Shown in pieces: positions 55,155-64,000 of a stretch of DNA of 64,000 nt. Both the position numbers and the translations under genes were made by a program. The notes beneath the pieces are model-generated. The model had not been told where the DNA came from. It saw nothing but the letters and a program-made list of their open reading frames with translations, and made no database searches. Location of the stretch: positions 62,001 through 126,000 of the forward strand of contig CAVSSS010000024.1 of assembly GCA_963730555.1 (NCBI GenBank), in the 5' to 3' direction. This DNA comes from Roseiarcus sp963730555. Its GTDB lineage: Bacteria; Pseudomonadota; Alphaproteobacteria; Rhizobiales; Beijerinckiaceae. Position 1 is the stretch's first letter; each line of letters starts with the position of its first letter.

Positions 55155-56448
55155 TCAAACCCGCGTCAAAGTCGCGATATAAAATCCATCCGTGCCGGTC
55201 GTTCTCGGGCTCAGACGAAAACCGGGGCCGAGAGTCGATCGATGCTCCGCTAGCGCCGGCAGGCCACGGACCGCGCTTGCGCGGCGGCGTCGATCGGCAG
55301 GAGATCGTCGTGACGGGCCATGAACGCGGCGATCCGGTCCTCGTTCTCGGCGCGCAGGACCGAGCAGGTGACATAGACGATGCGCCCGCCCGGTTTGACG
55401 AAGCGCAACGCGCTTTCGAGCGTCTCGTCCTGATCCTTGATGCGCTGCTCGAGCGCGCCAGGGCGAATGCGCCATTTGGCGTCGGGATTGCGTCGCCAAG
55501 CGCCGGAGCCTGTGCATGGCGCGTCGATGAGCACGAGATCGCATCGCCCGTCGAGGTCGGCGAGCACGTCCGCCTGGCCTTTCGGCGCGCGCACCTGGAC
55601 ATTGCGCGCGCCTGAGCGGGCAAGTCCTGGCGAAGATCGGCGCGAGGCGATGCGAGTCGAGGGTCGGCGGCGTAGATCTGTCCCTGGCTCTCCATCGCGG
55701 CGGCGAGCGCCAGCGTCTTGCCGCCCGCGCCCGCACAAAGGTCGAGAACTTGCATGCCGGGCTTGGCCTCGGCGAGGAGCGCAGCAAGCTGCGAGCCCTC
55801 ATCCTGCAGCTCGATGAGGCCCTTGACATAAGCCGGGTCGGAGGCGAGCGGCGGCGCGCGGCCGTCCGGGCGCATGGCGATGCGCAAGCCCACGGGAGAG
55901 AACGGTGTCGGCTCGGGCTTGAGGTGGGCGAGCGCGCGGAGCGCCTTGTCGCGAGTGGTCTTGAGCGTGTTCACCCGCAGATCGACGGGCGCGCGCTCAG
56001 CGAGCGCCCTGCCCTCCTCCGCAGCGGCGGCGCCGAAGCTCGCCTCGAACTGAGGCGCAAGCCATTCGGGGAAATCTCCGCTCACATGCGAGGGCGCGGC
56101 CGCCAGGTCCGCTTCTGTGAGCCGCGCAACTTCGCCCTCCGTGAGTTTCGCGGATGCGTGACCCTCGCCGGTGAACAAAGCGGCGATCGCCTCGACGCTC
56201 AGATCGCGTGTTTGTCTCAACGCGCCCAGAACTTCGGCGCGGGGCCCTGCTTCTCCCATCATCCAAGCCGACGAGCTTTTCCGGCGCAGCGCGTCATAGA
56301 CGAGGGCCGATATCGCCGCCCGGTCGCCGGAGCCCGCAAAGCGGTGCGACAAGCCCCAGTCTTTCATCGCGTCGGCGGCCGGCCGTCGACGGGCTTCGAT
56401 GTCCGTCAAAACTTCGATCGCGGCGGCGGCGCGGGCGGCGGGAATCAT
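55155..56448 (-). pseudogene. RsmB/NOP-family RNA methyltransferase with three frame lesions
   Basis: SAM-dependent m5C methyltransferase of the Fmu/RsmB group acting on rRNA or tRNA. The first frame has the NusB-like N-terminus, RVNTLKTTRDKAL, and SAM motif I VLDLCAGAGGKTLALAAAM. It then breaks near 55659 (beside GACTC), again near 55625, where the third frame gives LARSGARNVQVRAPKGQ, the catalytic DLVLIDAPCTGSGAWRRNPD and IVYVTCSVLRAENE, and a last time near 55274, giving GLPALAEHRSTLGPGFRLSP to the end. The first two are insertions, the third a deletion. Repaired length is 430 residues, normal. Three lesions make real decay more plausible than for the other broken genes. Confidence 0.8.
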
Positions 56449-56656
56449 GGGGGTCGAGGAGGCCTATTGGGAACTAACCGGCGTCTCTCGGATGCCGCGC
56501 TTCACGCGACCGATAACAGATGATCACCTCTCAAGTCGCGAAAAACTTGGCGATTCGGCCTCGATTCGGCTGCTGAGCGCCTTTACGCTCGGTCGGCGGT
56601 CGGTTAACCTTTTCCATCTCGTCTTATTGCTCGGCAAAGAATTTGAGGGGGATCCC

Positions 56657-57289
56657 ATGAAAAAGGCGCTCTTGAGCCTGTTGTTGGTTGCCGGCTGGCT
56701 CGTCTGCTTCCCGGCTTATGCAGCGACGTACACGTACAACGTCGATTACACCTTCACGACGACTCCGGGCCAAGTCACGGGGGCCATCGTTCTGTCGTGC
56801 AACTCCTGCGTTCTGACCGCGAGCGATGTCCTGTCATGGTCGTTCACGGCAAGCGACGGCACGAGCGGCAGTTCGTCTGGCCCCACCGCCGGGATAAACG
56901 CTTCAGGAGTGATTCTCCAAGCGACGCCAACTGGGATCTCGACGGTCGCTAACCCGACCATCGGAGGGTTTTTCGCGTTCTGCAGCGACATATCGGACAA
57001 CGGATCGGATTGCTTCAACACCGCGGGACTCAACATCGACAATATTTTTCACTCCCCGCCACAACCATTTCCGATCTCGCATATCAGCTGGGAGGAGAAT
57101 TCGTCAGCGGAGGGAATTTTCTCGACGGTCAGCGAGCCTCAGGATGGAGTGTTTCCTTCCATAGAGATTGCTTCGCGAGTTGCTGCGCCGGAACCGCCGG
57201 TTTGGGCGATAATGATCGTTGGCTTTGCCGGTTGCGGCTTCGCCGCCCTTCGCGGGCGACAGCGCCGCCGCGCCGCTCCGGCTCCTTAA
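56657..57289 (+). CDS. PEP-CTERM sorting-domain protein
   Basis: Secreted protein with signal peptide (KKALLSLLLVAGWLVCFPAYA), a beta-rich domain starting YTYNVDYTFTTTPGQVTGAI and containing two Cys-bearing stretches, and a C-terminal sorting signal PEPPVWAIMIVGFAGCGFAALRGRQRRR. The motif, hydrophobic helix and Arg cluster are the elements cut by exosortase-type enzymes. ATG 56657 has GAGGGGG upstream; the frame extending back to 56399 is not supported. 210 residues. Its stop overlaps the convergent next gene by four bases. It resembles the other PEP-CTERM protein at 21.8 kb only in the tail. Confidence 0.85.
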   Translation: MKKALLSLLLVAGWLVCFPAYAATYTYNVDYTFTTTPGQVTGAIVLSCNSCVLTASDVLSWSFTASDGTSGSSSGPTAGINASGVILQATPTGISTVANPTIGGFFAFCSDISDNGSDCFNTAGLNIDNIFHSPPQPFPISHISWEENSSAEGIFSTVSEPQDGVFPSIEIASRVAAPEPPVWAIMIVGFAGCGFAALRGRQRRRAAPAP

Positions 57290-57702
57290 GCCTTCCTGCT
57301 TCGCCCCCTCTTCGCGGGCGTCGCCTTCCTTGCCACTGTCTTCTTGGCCGCTGTCTTCTTGGCCGGCGCCTTCTTCGCCGCCGCCCTTCTCGCGACAGGC
57401 TTTGCCCTCGCCTTTGGCTCGACGGCCTTCTTCGCCCGCGCGTGCTTGACGTGGATCCGCTCGACGCTGCGCGTCGGCGCATGCTCCTGCGCCCACGCCA
57501 CCGCAGTGTCGAACGAAACCGGTTGCTGGTAGACCAGCTCGTGATGCAGCTGGCCGGTGTTCTCGTCCTGCCAGAAATAGGTCACCGAACTCTCGGGCTC
57601 ATCATCGGCGTAGGAGGTATAGACGACCAAGCACGGCGGCGATGGGACAAAGATGTCGAGATCGCCAATTCCAACGCTGGTCCAAGAAAGCAACGTCGCC
57701 AT
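57286..57702 (-). CDS. Small protein with histone-H1-like basic tail (138 aa)
   Basis: The N-terminal 80 residues are a compact domain with Trp/Tyr-rich beta pattern (LVVYTSYADDEPESSVTYFW, HHELVYQQPVSFDTAVAWAQ). The last 45 residues are Lys/Ala/Pro-rich (ARRAAAKKAPAKKTAAKK, then RKATPAKRGRSRKA), like histone H1 or bacterial H1-like proteins, so DNA or RNA binding is likely. ATG 57702 follows GGGAGG at eight bases. The combination of a small folded head with this tail is one I do not recognise as a named family. Confidence 0.65.
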   Translation of the reverse strand: MATLLSWTSVGIGDLDIFVPSPPCLVVYTSYADDEPESSVTYFWQDENTGQLHHELVYQQPVSFDTAVAWAQEHAPTRSVERIHVKHARAKKAVEPKARAKPVARRAAAKKAPAKKTAAKKTVARKATPAKRGRSRKA

Positions 57703-57863
57703 GACCAACCTCCCTTGTTGGAGGCCGATCCTATCTCGCCCCTGCTGTGCGGGCAATGTCGAGCGAAGCTGAGTGCGCGACCGCGATGGCGGTGAATTTA
57801 AGAATAAACTAAAATAGGTTCCGCGCCGTCACCGGGGCGGAGCCGCCCGATCAGGAGCTTCGG

Positions 57864-58313
57864 ATGAATGACACGGCAAAATTGGAAGCTCGGCTCCTGA
57901 CCGCCGCCGAGATCGGCCTGGTCGCTGTCACCAGGCCGCCGGAGATCGAGCGCCAGTCCGTCGATGAGCTGAAGACCGCCGCTCGTCGCCTGCGGGAGGC
58001 GCACGACCGCGCCAAGGGTATCGGAACGCGCCAGGCGCGCGAGATGCGCGGCAAGGCTGAGCCGCACGGCGCAAGGCCGGCGCAGGACAATGCGGGCACC
58101 GTCGCCAAGGCGCAGGCTTTGCGCGAGGCGCTGGAGCGGGTGGAGGCGGAGCTCCGCCGCCGCGACGCGGCGCTGAGCCGCGCTCGCGCGCGCTTCAGGC
58201 GTCCGCGCCGTCGAACAGCGCCAAAGAGCCGCGCTACTGCCCCATTCCCGGCAAGGTTCCCATGCCTTTGCACAGGATCGTCAGCATCACCTCATCGGCG
58301 CCGCCAGCGATAG
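57864..58313 (+). CDS. Hypothetical helical protein, rhizobial type
   Basis: Starts MNDTAKLEARLLTAAEIGLV and continues RPPEIERQSVDELKTAARRL, AKGIGTRQAREMRGKAEPHG and ARPAQDNAGTVAKAQALREA, a pattern I associate with short hypothetical proteins of Hyphomicrobiales. It is strongly helical and charged, perhaps a coiled coil. ATG 57864 follows AGGAGCTTCGG. The last 27 codons overlap the acyl-CoA dehydrogenase gene on the other strand and look like shadow sequence, so the true C-terminus may be earlier or frameshifted. Confidence 0.6.
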   Translation: MNDTAKLEARLLTAAEIGLVAVTRPPEIERQSVDELKTAARRLREAHDRAKGIGTRQAREMRGKAEPHGARPAQDNAGTVAKAQALREALERVEAELRRRDAALSRARARFRRPRRRTAPKSRATAPFPARFPCLCTGSSASPHRRRQR

Positions 58314-59392
58314 ACGCAAGGCGGCTGTCGCGAAAGGCGCGGCTCACGGGCGTCTCGTTCATGTATCCCATGCCGCCCCAATATTGCAGGCAGGCGCTCG
58401 GCAATTCGCGTCCCAACTGGCCCGCGTTGAGCTTCGCCATCGACGCCAGTTGCGTCACGTCGGCGCCCTCGATCATCGCCTCCGCCGCGCGATAGATCAG
58501 CGAGCGAAGGAGCTCGATCTCCATCTGCAATTCGGCGAGCCTGAAGTGCACCGTCTGATTGTCGAGGATCGAGCGCCCGAAGGCCTTGCGCTGGCGGGTA
58601 TAGGCGATTGTCTCGGCGATCGTGCGCTCGTGCGCTTTGAGGCAGGACGCCGCCGCCCACAGCCGCTCTTCCTGGAACTGCATCATCTGGTAGACGAAGC
58701 CCTTTCCTTCTTCGCCGATGCGGTTGCTGCTTCGGAACCCTCACGCCCTCGAAGAAAATCTGCGCGGTGTCGGACGCGCGCATGCCGAGCTTGTCGAGCT
58801 TGCGCGCGACCGTGACCCCCTTCGCTTTCATCGGCACGCAGATCAGCGACTTGTTGCGATGTTTGGGACCGTCGCCCGTGTTGGCGAGCAGGCACATCCA
58901 ATCGGCTTGGGCGCCATTGGTGATCCACATCTTGCCGCCATCGATGACGTAATCGTCGCCATCCGACCGCGCATTCGTTTTGATCTCAGCGACATCCGAG
59001 CCGGCTCCGGGTTCGGACACGCCGACACAGGCGACGACGTCGCCCGAAATCGCGGGCGCAAGAAATTCCCGGCGCAACGAGTCCGAGCCAAAGCGCGCGA
59101 GCGCTGGCGTGGCCATGTCCGTATGGACGCCGATCGCCATCGGAACAGAGCCGCTGCGAACACCTCCGAGTTCTTCCGCCATCATCAAGGCGTAGGAATA
59201 GTCGAGGCCTAAGCCGCCGAATTCGACCGGCTTGTTCAATCCGAGAAAGCCGAGGTCGCCGAGCTTCTTGAACAGCTCATGCGTCGGGAGCTGACCGGCC
59301 GCCTCCCATTCGTCGACATGCGGATTGATCTCAGCGGCGATGAACTTCTGTAAGCTGCGACGCGGCTCTTCGTGCTCGGCCGTGAACAACAT
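58234..59392 (-). pseudogene. Acyl-CoA dehydrogenase, interrupted by a frameshift
   Basis: FAD enzyme that introduces the alpha-beta double bond in acyl-CoA beta-oxidation or amino acid breakdown. The first frame has DVVACVGVSEPGAGSDVAEI, MWITNGAQADWMCLLANT and FFEGVRVPK. After that, near 58729, the frame changes by one base; the next has NRIGEEGKGFVYQMMQFQEE, AYTRQRKAFGRSILDNQT and the C-terminal QYWGGMGYMNETPVSRAFRD. Removal of one base gives 385 residues, the normal length. Unlike most other lesions here, the site (GAAGCAGC on the coding strand) is not related to GANTC. The catalytic Glu region near the end appears preserved. Confidence 0.85.
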
Positions 59393-59731
59393 CTGAAGCC
59401 CTCCGTTTCCGCCACTTAGACCTCAATCTATCACCGAACGCTGGTGTGTCGCGCGCATGGAGGGACCGCGGCGGTTGCTCTATGCCTGATGACCTCCGCC
59501 TGAGGATAGCTTCGTTTGAAATTGTTCTAATTCCGAAGTGATCACAGAGGCTTGCGGCTTAGTAGGCCTTTCTCTACCTCTAATTCGGCCGTCGACCGAG
59601 CGGCGCACTCGAGCACGCCAAACCGCCGAGAGGGTTATTCATCATGCAGATCGCCGCTTCAACCGATGATGAGACGATCGCAGCGCTGGACCAGATGAAA
59701 AGGTCGGTGCGAATGGCCTTTTTGCGGCGTC
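59393..59731. other. Intergenic region without a supported gene
   Basis: Upstream region of the acyl-CoA dehydrogenase and of the small secreted ORF. A plus-strand frame from ATG 59644 starts MQIAASTDDETIAALDQMKR but loses protein character after about 25 residues. No clear promoter motif is seen. The two frames may belong to one gene split by a one-base lesion. Confidence 0.3.
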
Positions 59732-59959
59732 ATGCAATCGACGCGGCTGCCGCCGATGGCCGCGTTGAGTCTCGCGGCGACCGCAGTCGGTCTTCTCTAT
59801 CTCGAGGTGGCGGACGCGCATCGCGGAGACAACCCCTGCCCTTGCGGCTGGGGGCCGCGCAGCGCCCCCGACCTCGAAGCGCCGCAAACGTCGCTCGCGC
59901 TCGCAATGAGGCGCCATCGCCCCGATTTCCGCGCAGTTCAGGTCGCGGGCAACGCCTGA
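59732..59959 (+). CDS. Small exported protein (75 aa), tentative
   Basis: An N-terminal hydrophobic stretch MAALSLAATAVGLLYLEVADA could be a signal peptide, followed by HRGDNPCPCGWGPR with a CxC motif and a helical, basic C-terminus. No ribosome-binding site precedes the ATG at 59732. The upstream frame from 59644 (MKRSVRMAFLRRHA) differs by one base and could supply the real N-terminus. No family recognised. Confidence 0.35.
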   Translation: MQSTRLPPMAALSLAATAVGLLYLEVADAHRGDNPCPCGWGPRSAPDLEAPQTSLALAMRRHRPDFRAVQVAGNA

Positions 59960-59992
59960 GATCACCCCCGCCTGCAGGACGGACGCTACATC

Positions 59993-61162
59993 TCACACGA
60001 CGTCCGCTTCGAACCGCGCCGGCGCGCCCTTGAGACAAGGGGCGACGAAGAGCGTCCTGCTCCACGCCCCTCCCACCGTGCGGCTCGCCACGATGACCCA
60101 GAGGATCGCCGAACACAATGCGAGTCCTCCGCCGGCGAAGCTGAACAGGCCGAGCCCCGTGACGCGCGCAAGGGCCAGCGTCGCGAGAGTGTAGACTGCG
60201 AGCGGGAAGGTGAAGCCCCACCAGCCGAGGTTGAACGGCAGACCTCCGCGCAGATAGCGCACAGTCTTCAGGATGGCGAGGCTCAGCCACCAGACGCCAT
60301 AACCCCACAGGATGAGGCCCCCGATCACGCCAAGGCCGAAGGCGACCTCGCCCACGGAGGCGAGACCATTGGCGGCGAAAATCTTGGGCGCTGCGGCGCC
60401 GAGCGCGACAAGGCCTAGCGCGCCTGTCCCGATCGGCCCGAGCGCGAGCCAGGCGGAGACGCCCATGTCGCGTTCGGGCAGCTTGTGCAGCGCAAGCCTC
60501 AGGAACAACAGCACGAGGACGCTCATGGCCAGCGGGACCGAGCACGCCCAAAGGATGTAGCTCAGGATCAAGACCAGGAAGGCCTCGGGGGCCGCGAGAT
60601 GCGGCGCCAGCAGTCCGCCGCTTGCAGCGGCGACCTCCGACGCCACGATGGGAAGCAGCCAGACCGCCGTCAGCTTCTCCATCGAGTGCTCCTGGCGAGT
60701 AAACATGAAATAGGGGGTGGCGAGGCCGCAAACGACCGACATCGCGGCGTCCGCCTGCCAGAGCGCGCGCGCGACGCTGACGGCCAAGCCGCTGCCGAGG
60801 AAATCAGGGCCAAAGGCGAGAAAGCCATTGACGATGGTCGCGAGCCCCATCGGGATCGCGCCAAAAAACATCGACATCACCGGATGCCTGAAGATCAGCA
60901 CCGCCTCGCGGGGGAAGACAAGCCAGCGCGCGGCGTAGAGAAGGCTGAACAGGGCGAAGAGCCCAATATTCGCGAGCCACAAAGCCGCCGCGACCGCGCG
61001 CAGGTCCGGAAGGGGAAGCGGAAACTAATTCAAGGTCAGCGCCAGCGCCCCGGTCCCCATAGTCACAGTGAACCAGTTCGGGGTGAAGTTGCGGACGATC
61101 TCTAGGAGCGGCTTGGCGTCCCTGCGCGCGAGCGTCTGAAACTGGATATCGAGCAAGCTCAT
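59993..61162 (-). pseudogene. TDT/SLAC1-family transporter with in-frame amber codon
   Basis: Ten-helix membrane transporter of the tellurite-resistance/dicarboxylate (TDT) family, which includes sulfite exporters, malate permeases and SLAC1 anion channels. ATG 61162 with AGGAGAAG upstream opens MSLLDIQFQTLARRDAKPLL and NFTPNWFTVTMGTGALALTLN, the family N-terminus, then codon 46 is TAG (61025-61027) where relatives have Gln, and the same frame runs on through FPLPLPDLRAVAAALWLANI to the end. Total 389 residues if read through. The stop is a single C-to-T change within GAATC. The gene is divergent from a LysR regulator. Confidence 0.85.
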
Positions 61163-61253
61163 CGGTCTTCTCCTGCACGGAGGAAAAATAGCTTGCGTAA
61201 ATCAATCACTCCAATAGATTGTTTTACTTATTATGATCTAGTTTGTAGATTAA
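61163..61253. promoter_or_regulatory. AT-rich divergent promoter region between the TDT transporter and LysR gene
   Basis: A 91-bp gap, clearly richer in A and T than the flanks (61190-61255). It contains several ATT/AAT steps and AGATTG...TAGATTA half-sites that could form a LysR T-N11-A box, but no perfect palindrome stands out. The transporter ribosome-binding site AGGAGAAG is at the left end. Confidence 0.45.
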
Positions 61254-62183
61254 ATGAGGAAGGCCGTGACGCTGGAGCAGTTGCGCGTTTTCGTAAGTGT
61301 CGCGGAGCGCGGGCACGTGACGGAAGGGGCGCGGGCGCTAAACCTCGCGCAATCGGCCGCGAGCCACGCGATCGCCTCGCTCGAGGCCCGCCATGACATA
61401 CGGCTGTTCGACCGCGTCGGCCGGGGCATCGCGCTGACCGAGGCGGGGACGGCGCTGCTTGCCCAAGCGCGCCGCATCCTCGCTGAGGTTGAGCACGCGG
61501 AGCAGACGCTTGCCGAATTCGGGGCGCTCGAACGCGGCGTGCTGAGCTTGCATGCGAGCCAGACGATCGCCGGTTACTGGCTCCCGCCGCGCCTCGTCGC
61601 CTTCCGGCGCGCCTACCCGCGCATCGAGATCAGGCTGACGATCGGCAACACCGCTGAGGTCGCCGAGGCAGTCGAGAGCGCCACAGCGGAACTCGGCTTT
61701 GTCGAAGGCACAGTTAAAAGCGAAGGCCTGGAAAGCCTCGTCGTTGCCAGAGATCAGCTGGTCCTCGTCGTCGGCCCGGAGCATCCTTGGGGCGACGCCC
61801 GATCGCTCAAGCCCGCCGACCTTCTGCAAGGGGAATGGGTGCTGCGGGAGGTCGGATCGGGCACGCGGTCGGTGTTCGAACAGGCGCTGAAGCGGCTCGG
61901 CGTCCGGCCCGAAAAGCTCAGGATCGCGATGGAGCTCCCCTCGAACGAGGCCGTGCGCGTGGCGGTTGAGGCGGGCCTGGGCGCGACTGCCACCTCTGCC
62001 TCAGTCGCCGCTTCGAGCCTGGAGGCGGGCTTGCTTCGGCAGGTCCGTTTCAAGCTGCCCGACCGAGAGTTTCATGTGCTCAGCCAGAGGAATCGCCTCC
62101 GCAGCCGGATTGCCACGGCGCTGCTCGAGCGGCTGGCGCCGGCGCGCCTTACGAAACGGGCGGCGGCGCCTCATTCTGCGTAG
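61254..62183 (+). CDS. LysR-family transcriptional regulator
   Basis: Winged HTH at 1-65: LEQLRVFVSVAERGHVTEGA then ALNLAQSAASHAIASLEARH and LFDRVGRGIALTEAGTALLA. The effector domain has LSLHASQTIAGYWLPPRLVA, which resembles the YeiE/CbbR-type branch. 309 residues; ATG 61254. Divergent from the TDT transporter, its probable target. YeiE-like regulators and TDT exporters have both been tied to sulfite, so sulfite response is a possible but unproven theme. The 3' end overlaps the convergent GST gene by 13 bases. Confidence 0.9.
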   Translation: MRKAVTLEQLRVFVSVAERGHVTEGARALNLAQSAASHAIASLEARHDIRLFDRVGRGIALTEAGTALLAQARRILAEVEHAEQTLAEFGALERGVLSLHASQTIAGYWLPPRLVAFRRAYPRIEIRLTIGNTAEVAEAVESATAELGFVEGTVKSEGLESLVVARDQLVLVVGPEHPWGDARSLKPADLLQGEWVLREVGSGTRSVFEQALKRLGVRPEKLRIAMELPSNEAVRVAVEAGLGATATSASVAASSLEAGLLRQVRFKLPDREFHVLSQRNRLRSRIATALLERLAPARLTKRAAAPHSA

Positions 62184-62836
62184 GCGTAACGTCCGCCCCT
62201 GGCGAGCGCTGCGCGGTAGGCGGGGCGGGCATGGATGCGCTCGACAAAGGCTTTCAGCTTCGGACGGCCCTCGAACGCTCCGGCGCGAGACCCACCCGCC
62301 TCGAGCGGAAAGCTCATCATCACGTCGGCCGTCGAGAAGTCATCGCCAGCGAACCATTCGCTCTTGCTCAATTCCGCTTCGATGAAATCGAACAAGGTCT
62401 TGAGCTGCGGCGCGACATAGCCCTTGCGCGTGGCATCTGAAATCGCCTGCGCCGTCGGGCGCAACGTCTCCGGCGCCCGTCCGGGCGCGGTCATAAAGAC
62501 GAGGTCGAGCAAGAGCGGCGGCATCATTGAGCCCTCCGCGAAATGCATCCAGTAGGTCCAGCGCCGTCTCTCGGGCGCGCCATCGGCGGGGCGCAGCCGG
62601 CCGCCAGTCTTGTCAACCAGGTATTCGACAATCGCGCCCGTCTCCGCGACGGTGTGCTCCCCATCGACGAGCACTGGCGACTTGCCCAGCGGATGGACCT
62701 TGCGCAATTCCGGCGGCGCGAGGCGAGTCGCCGGATCGCGCTCGTAGTAGACGATCTCATACGGCAACCCGAGCTCCTCGAGCAGCCACAGAACGCGCTG
62801 CGAGCGGGAATTGTTGAGGTGGTGGACAGTCAGCAT
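62171..62836 (-). CDS. Glutathione S-transferase
   Basis: Cytosolic GST of the bacterial Gst1-like group. The thioredoxin-like N-terminal domain begins LTVHHLNNSRSQRVLWLLEEL with Ser/Arg at the active-site position, then VHPLGKSPVLVDGEHTVAETGAI, where the cis-Pro and the glutathione-binding ESxAI-type element (here ETGAI) lie. The helical domain ends GRPKLKAFVERIHARPAYRAAL. 221 residues, ATG 62836. Twelve bases downstream of guaB on the same strand. Likely detoxification. Confidence 0.92.
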   Translation of the reverse strand: MLTVHHLNNSRSQRVLWLLEELGLPYEIVYYERDPATRLAPPELRKVHPLGKSPVLVDGEHTVAETGAIVEYLVDKTGGRLRPADGAPERRRWTYWMHFAEGSMMPPLLLDLVFMTAPGRAPETLRPTAQAISDATRKGYVAPQLKTLFDFIEAELSKSEWFAGDDFSTADVMMSFPLEAGGSRAGAFEGRPKLKAFVERIHARPAYRAALARGGRYAYAE

Positions 62837-62848
62837 GGATCCCGCCCC

Positions 62849-64000
<1,152 letters not shown>

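Noticed and set aside
61025..61027. Amber codon read as pyrrolysine
   Set aside because: Relatives have Gln here, and nothing in the window suggests pyrrolysine genes.

Overview
The window is a high-GC stretch of chromosome from an alphaproteobacterium, most likely a member of the Hyphomicrobiales (Rhizobiales). Pointers are the rpmH-rnpA-yidC-engB cluster in its usual order, small conserved proteins of rhizobial type, a PEPxxWA-type PEP-CTERM tail (VPEPSTWAMM), a DUF882/YcbB-type cell-wall pair, and many GTG/TTG starts. Placement near Beijerinckiaceae/Methylocystaceae is a guess. I see no tRNA, rRNA, CRISPR array, prophage or complete insertion sequence.

Layout. 0-8.3 kb: truncated DUF255 thioredoxin-domain protein, CDF metal transporter, PLP decarboxylase, AGPS-like FAD oxidase, MHS-type transporter. 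8.6-11.3 kb: diguanylate cyclase, then a gene-poor patch with several inverted repeats. 11.3-20.2 kb: divergent BKACE/aminotransferase pair, lolA, exonuclease III, penicillin-acylase family enzyme, a translationally coupled trio (response regulator, cNMP-binding protein, zincin) and an HNH nuclease. 20.2-25 kb: accessory patch with a terminator, a 12-bp tandem array, a secreted Hint-domain protein, a PEP-CTERM protein and a Pro/Ala-rich repeat protein. 25-32.8 kb: DUF882 protein, L,D-transpeptidase coupled to an NtrC-type regulator, M3 peptidase. 33-38.2 kb: vapBC, ABC1 kinase, pobA, TMEM175-like channel, epoxide hydrolase. 38.2-43.7 kb: engB, yidC, rnpA, rpmH, a small membrane protein and dxs. 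43.8-50 kb: MFS transporter, doxX, wrbA, rutE-like reductase with divergent LysR, TAXI protein. 50-54.8 kb: complete CUT2 sugar ABC transporter. 55-64 kb: rsmB-like methyltransferase, second PEP-CTERM protein, histone-H1-tailed protein, acyl-CoA dehydrogenase, TDT transporter with divergent LysR, GST, and the 3' part of guaB.

The most unusual observation concerns sequence integrity. At least nine recognisable genes are interrupted by one-base indels or a stop codon: the PEP-CTERM gene at 21.8 kb, pobA, yidC, dxs, a LysR gene, the CUT2 ATPase, rsmB, an acyl-CoA dehydrogenase and the TDT transporter. Repairing the indels gives a normal family length in every case. In five of them the repair consists of removing one A/T and recreates GANTC, the CcrM methylation motif of alphaproteobacteria. 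The TDT stop codon is repaired by a T-to-C change that also recreates GANTC, and two further lesions lie directly beside an intact GANTC. Because yidC and dxs are essential in most bacteria, a systematic read error at methylated sites is the simplest explanation, although real decay cannot be excluded for rsmB.

Other points worth a second look are a palindromic element inserted in frame into the L,D-transpeptidase gene, the secreted Hint protein beside a PEP-CTERM protein, and the BKACE/aminotransferase pair that may define a beta-amino-acid degradation route.
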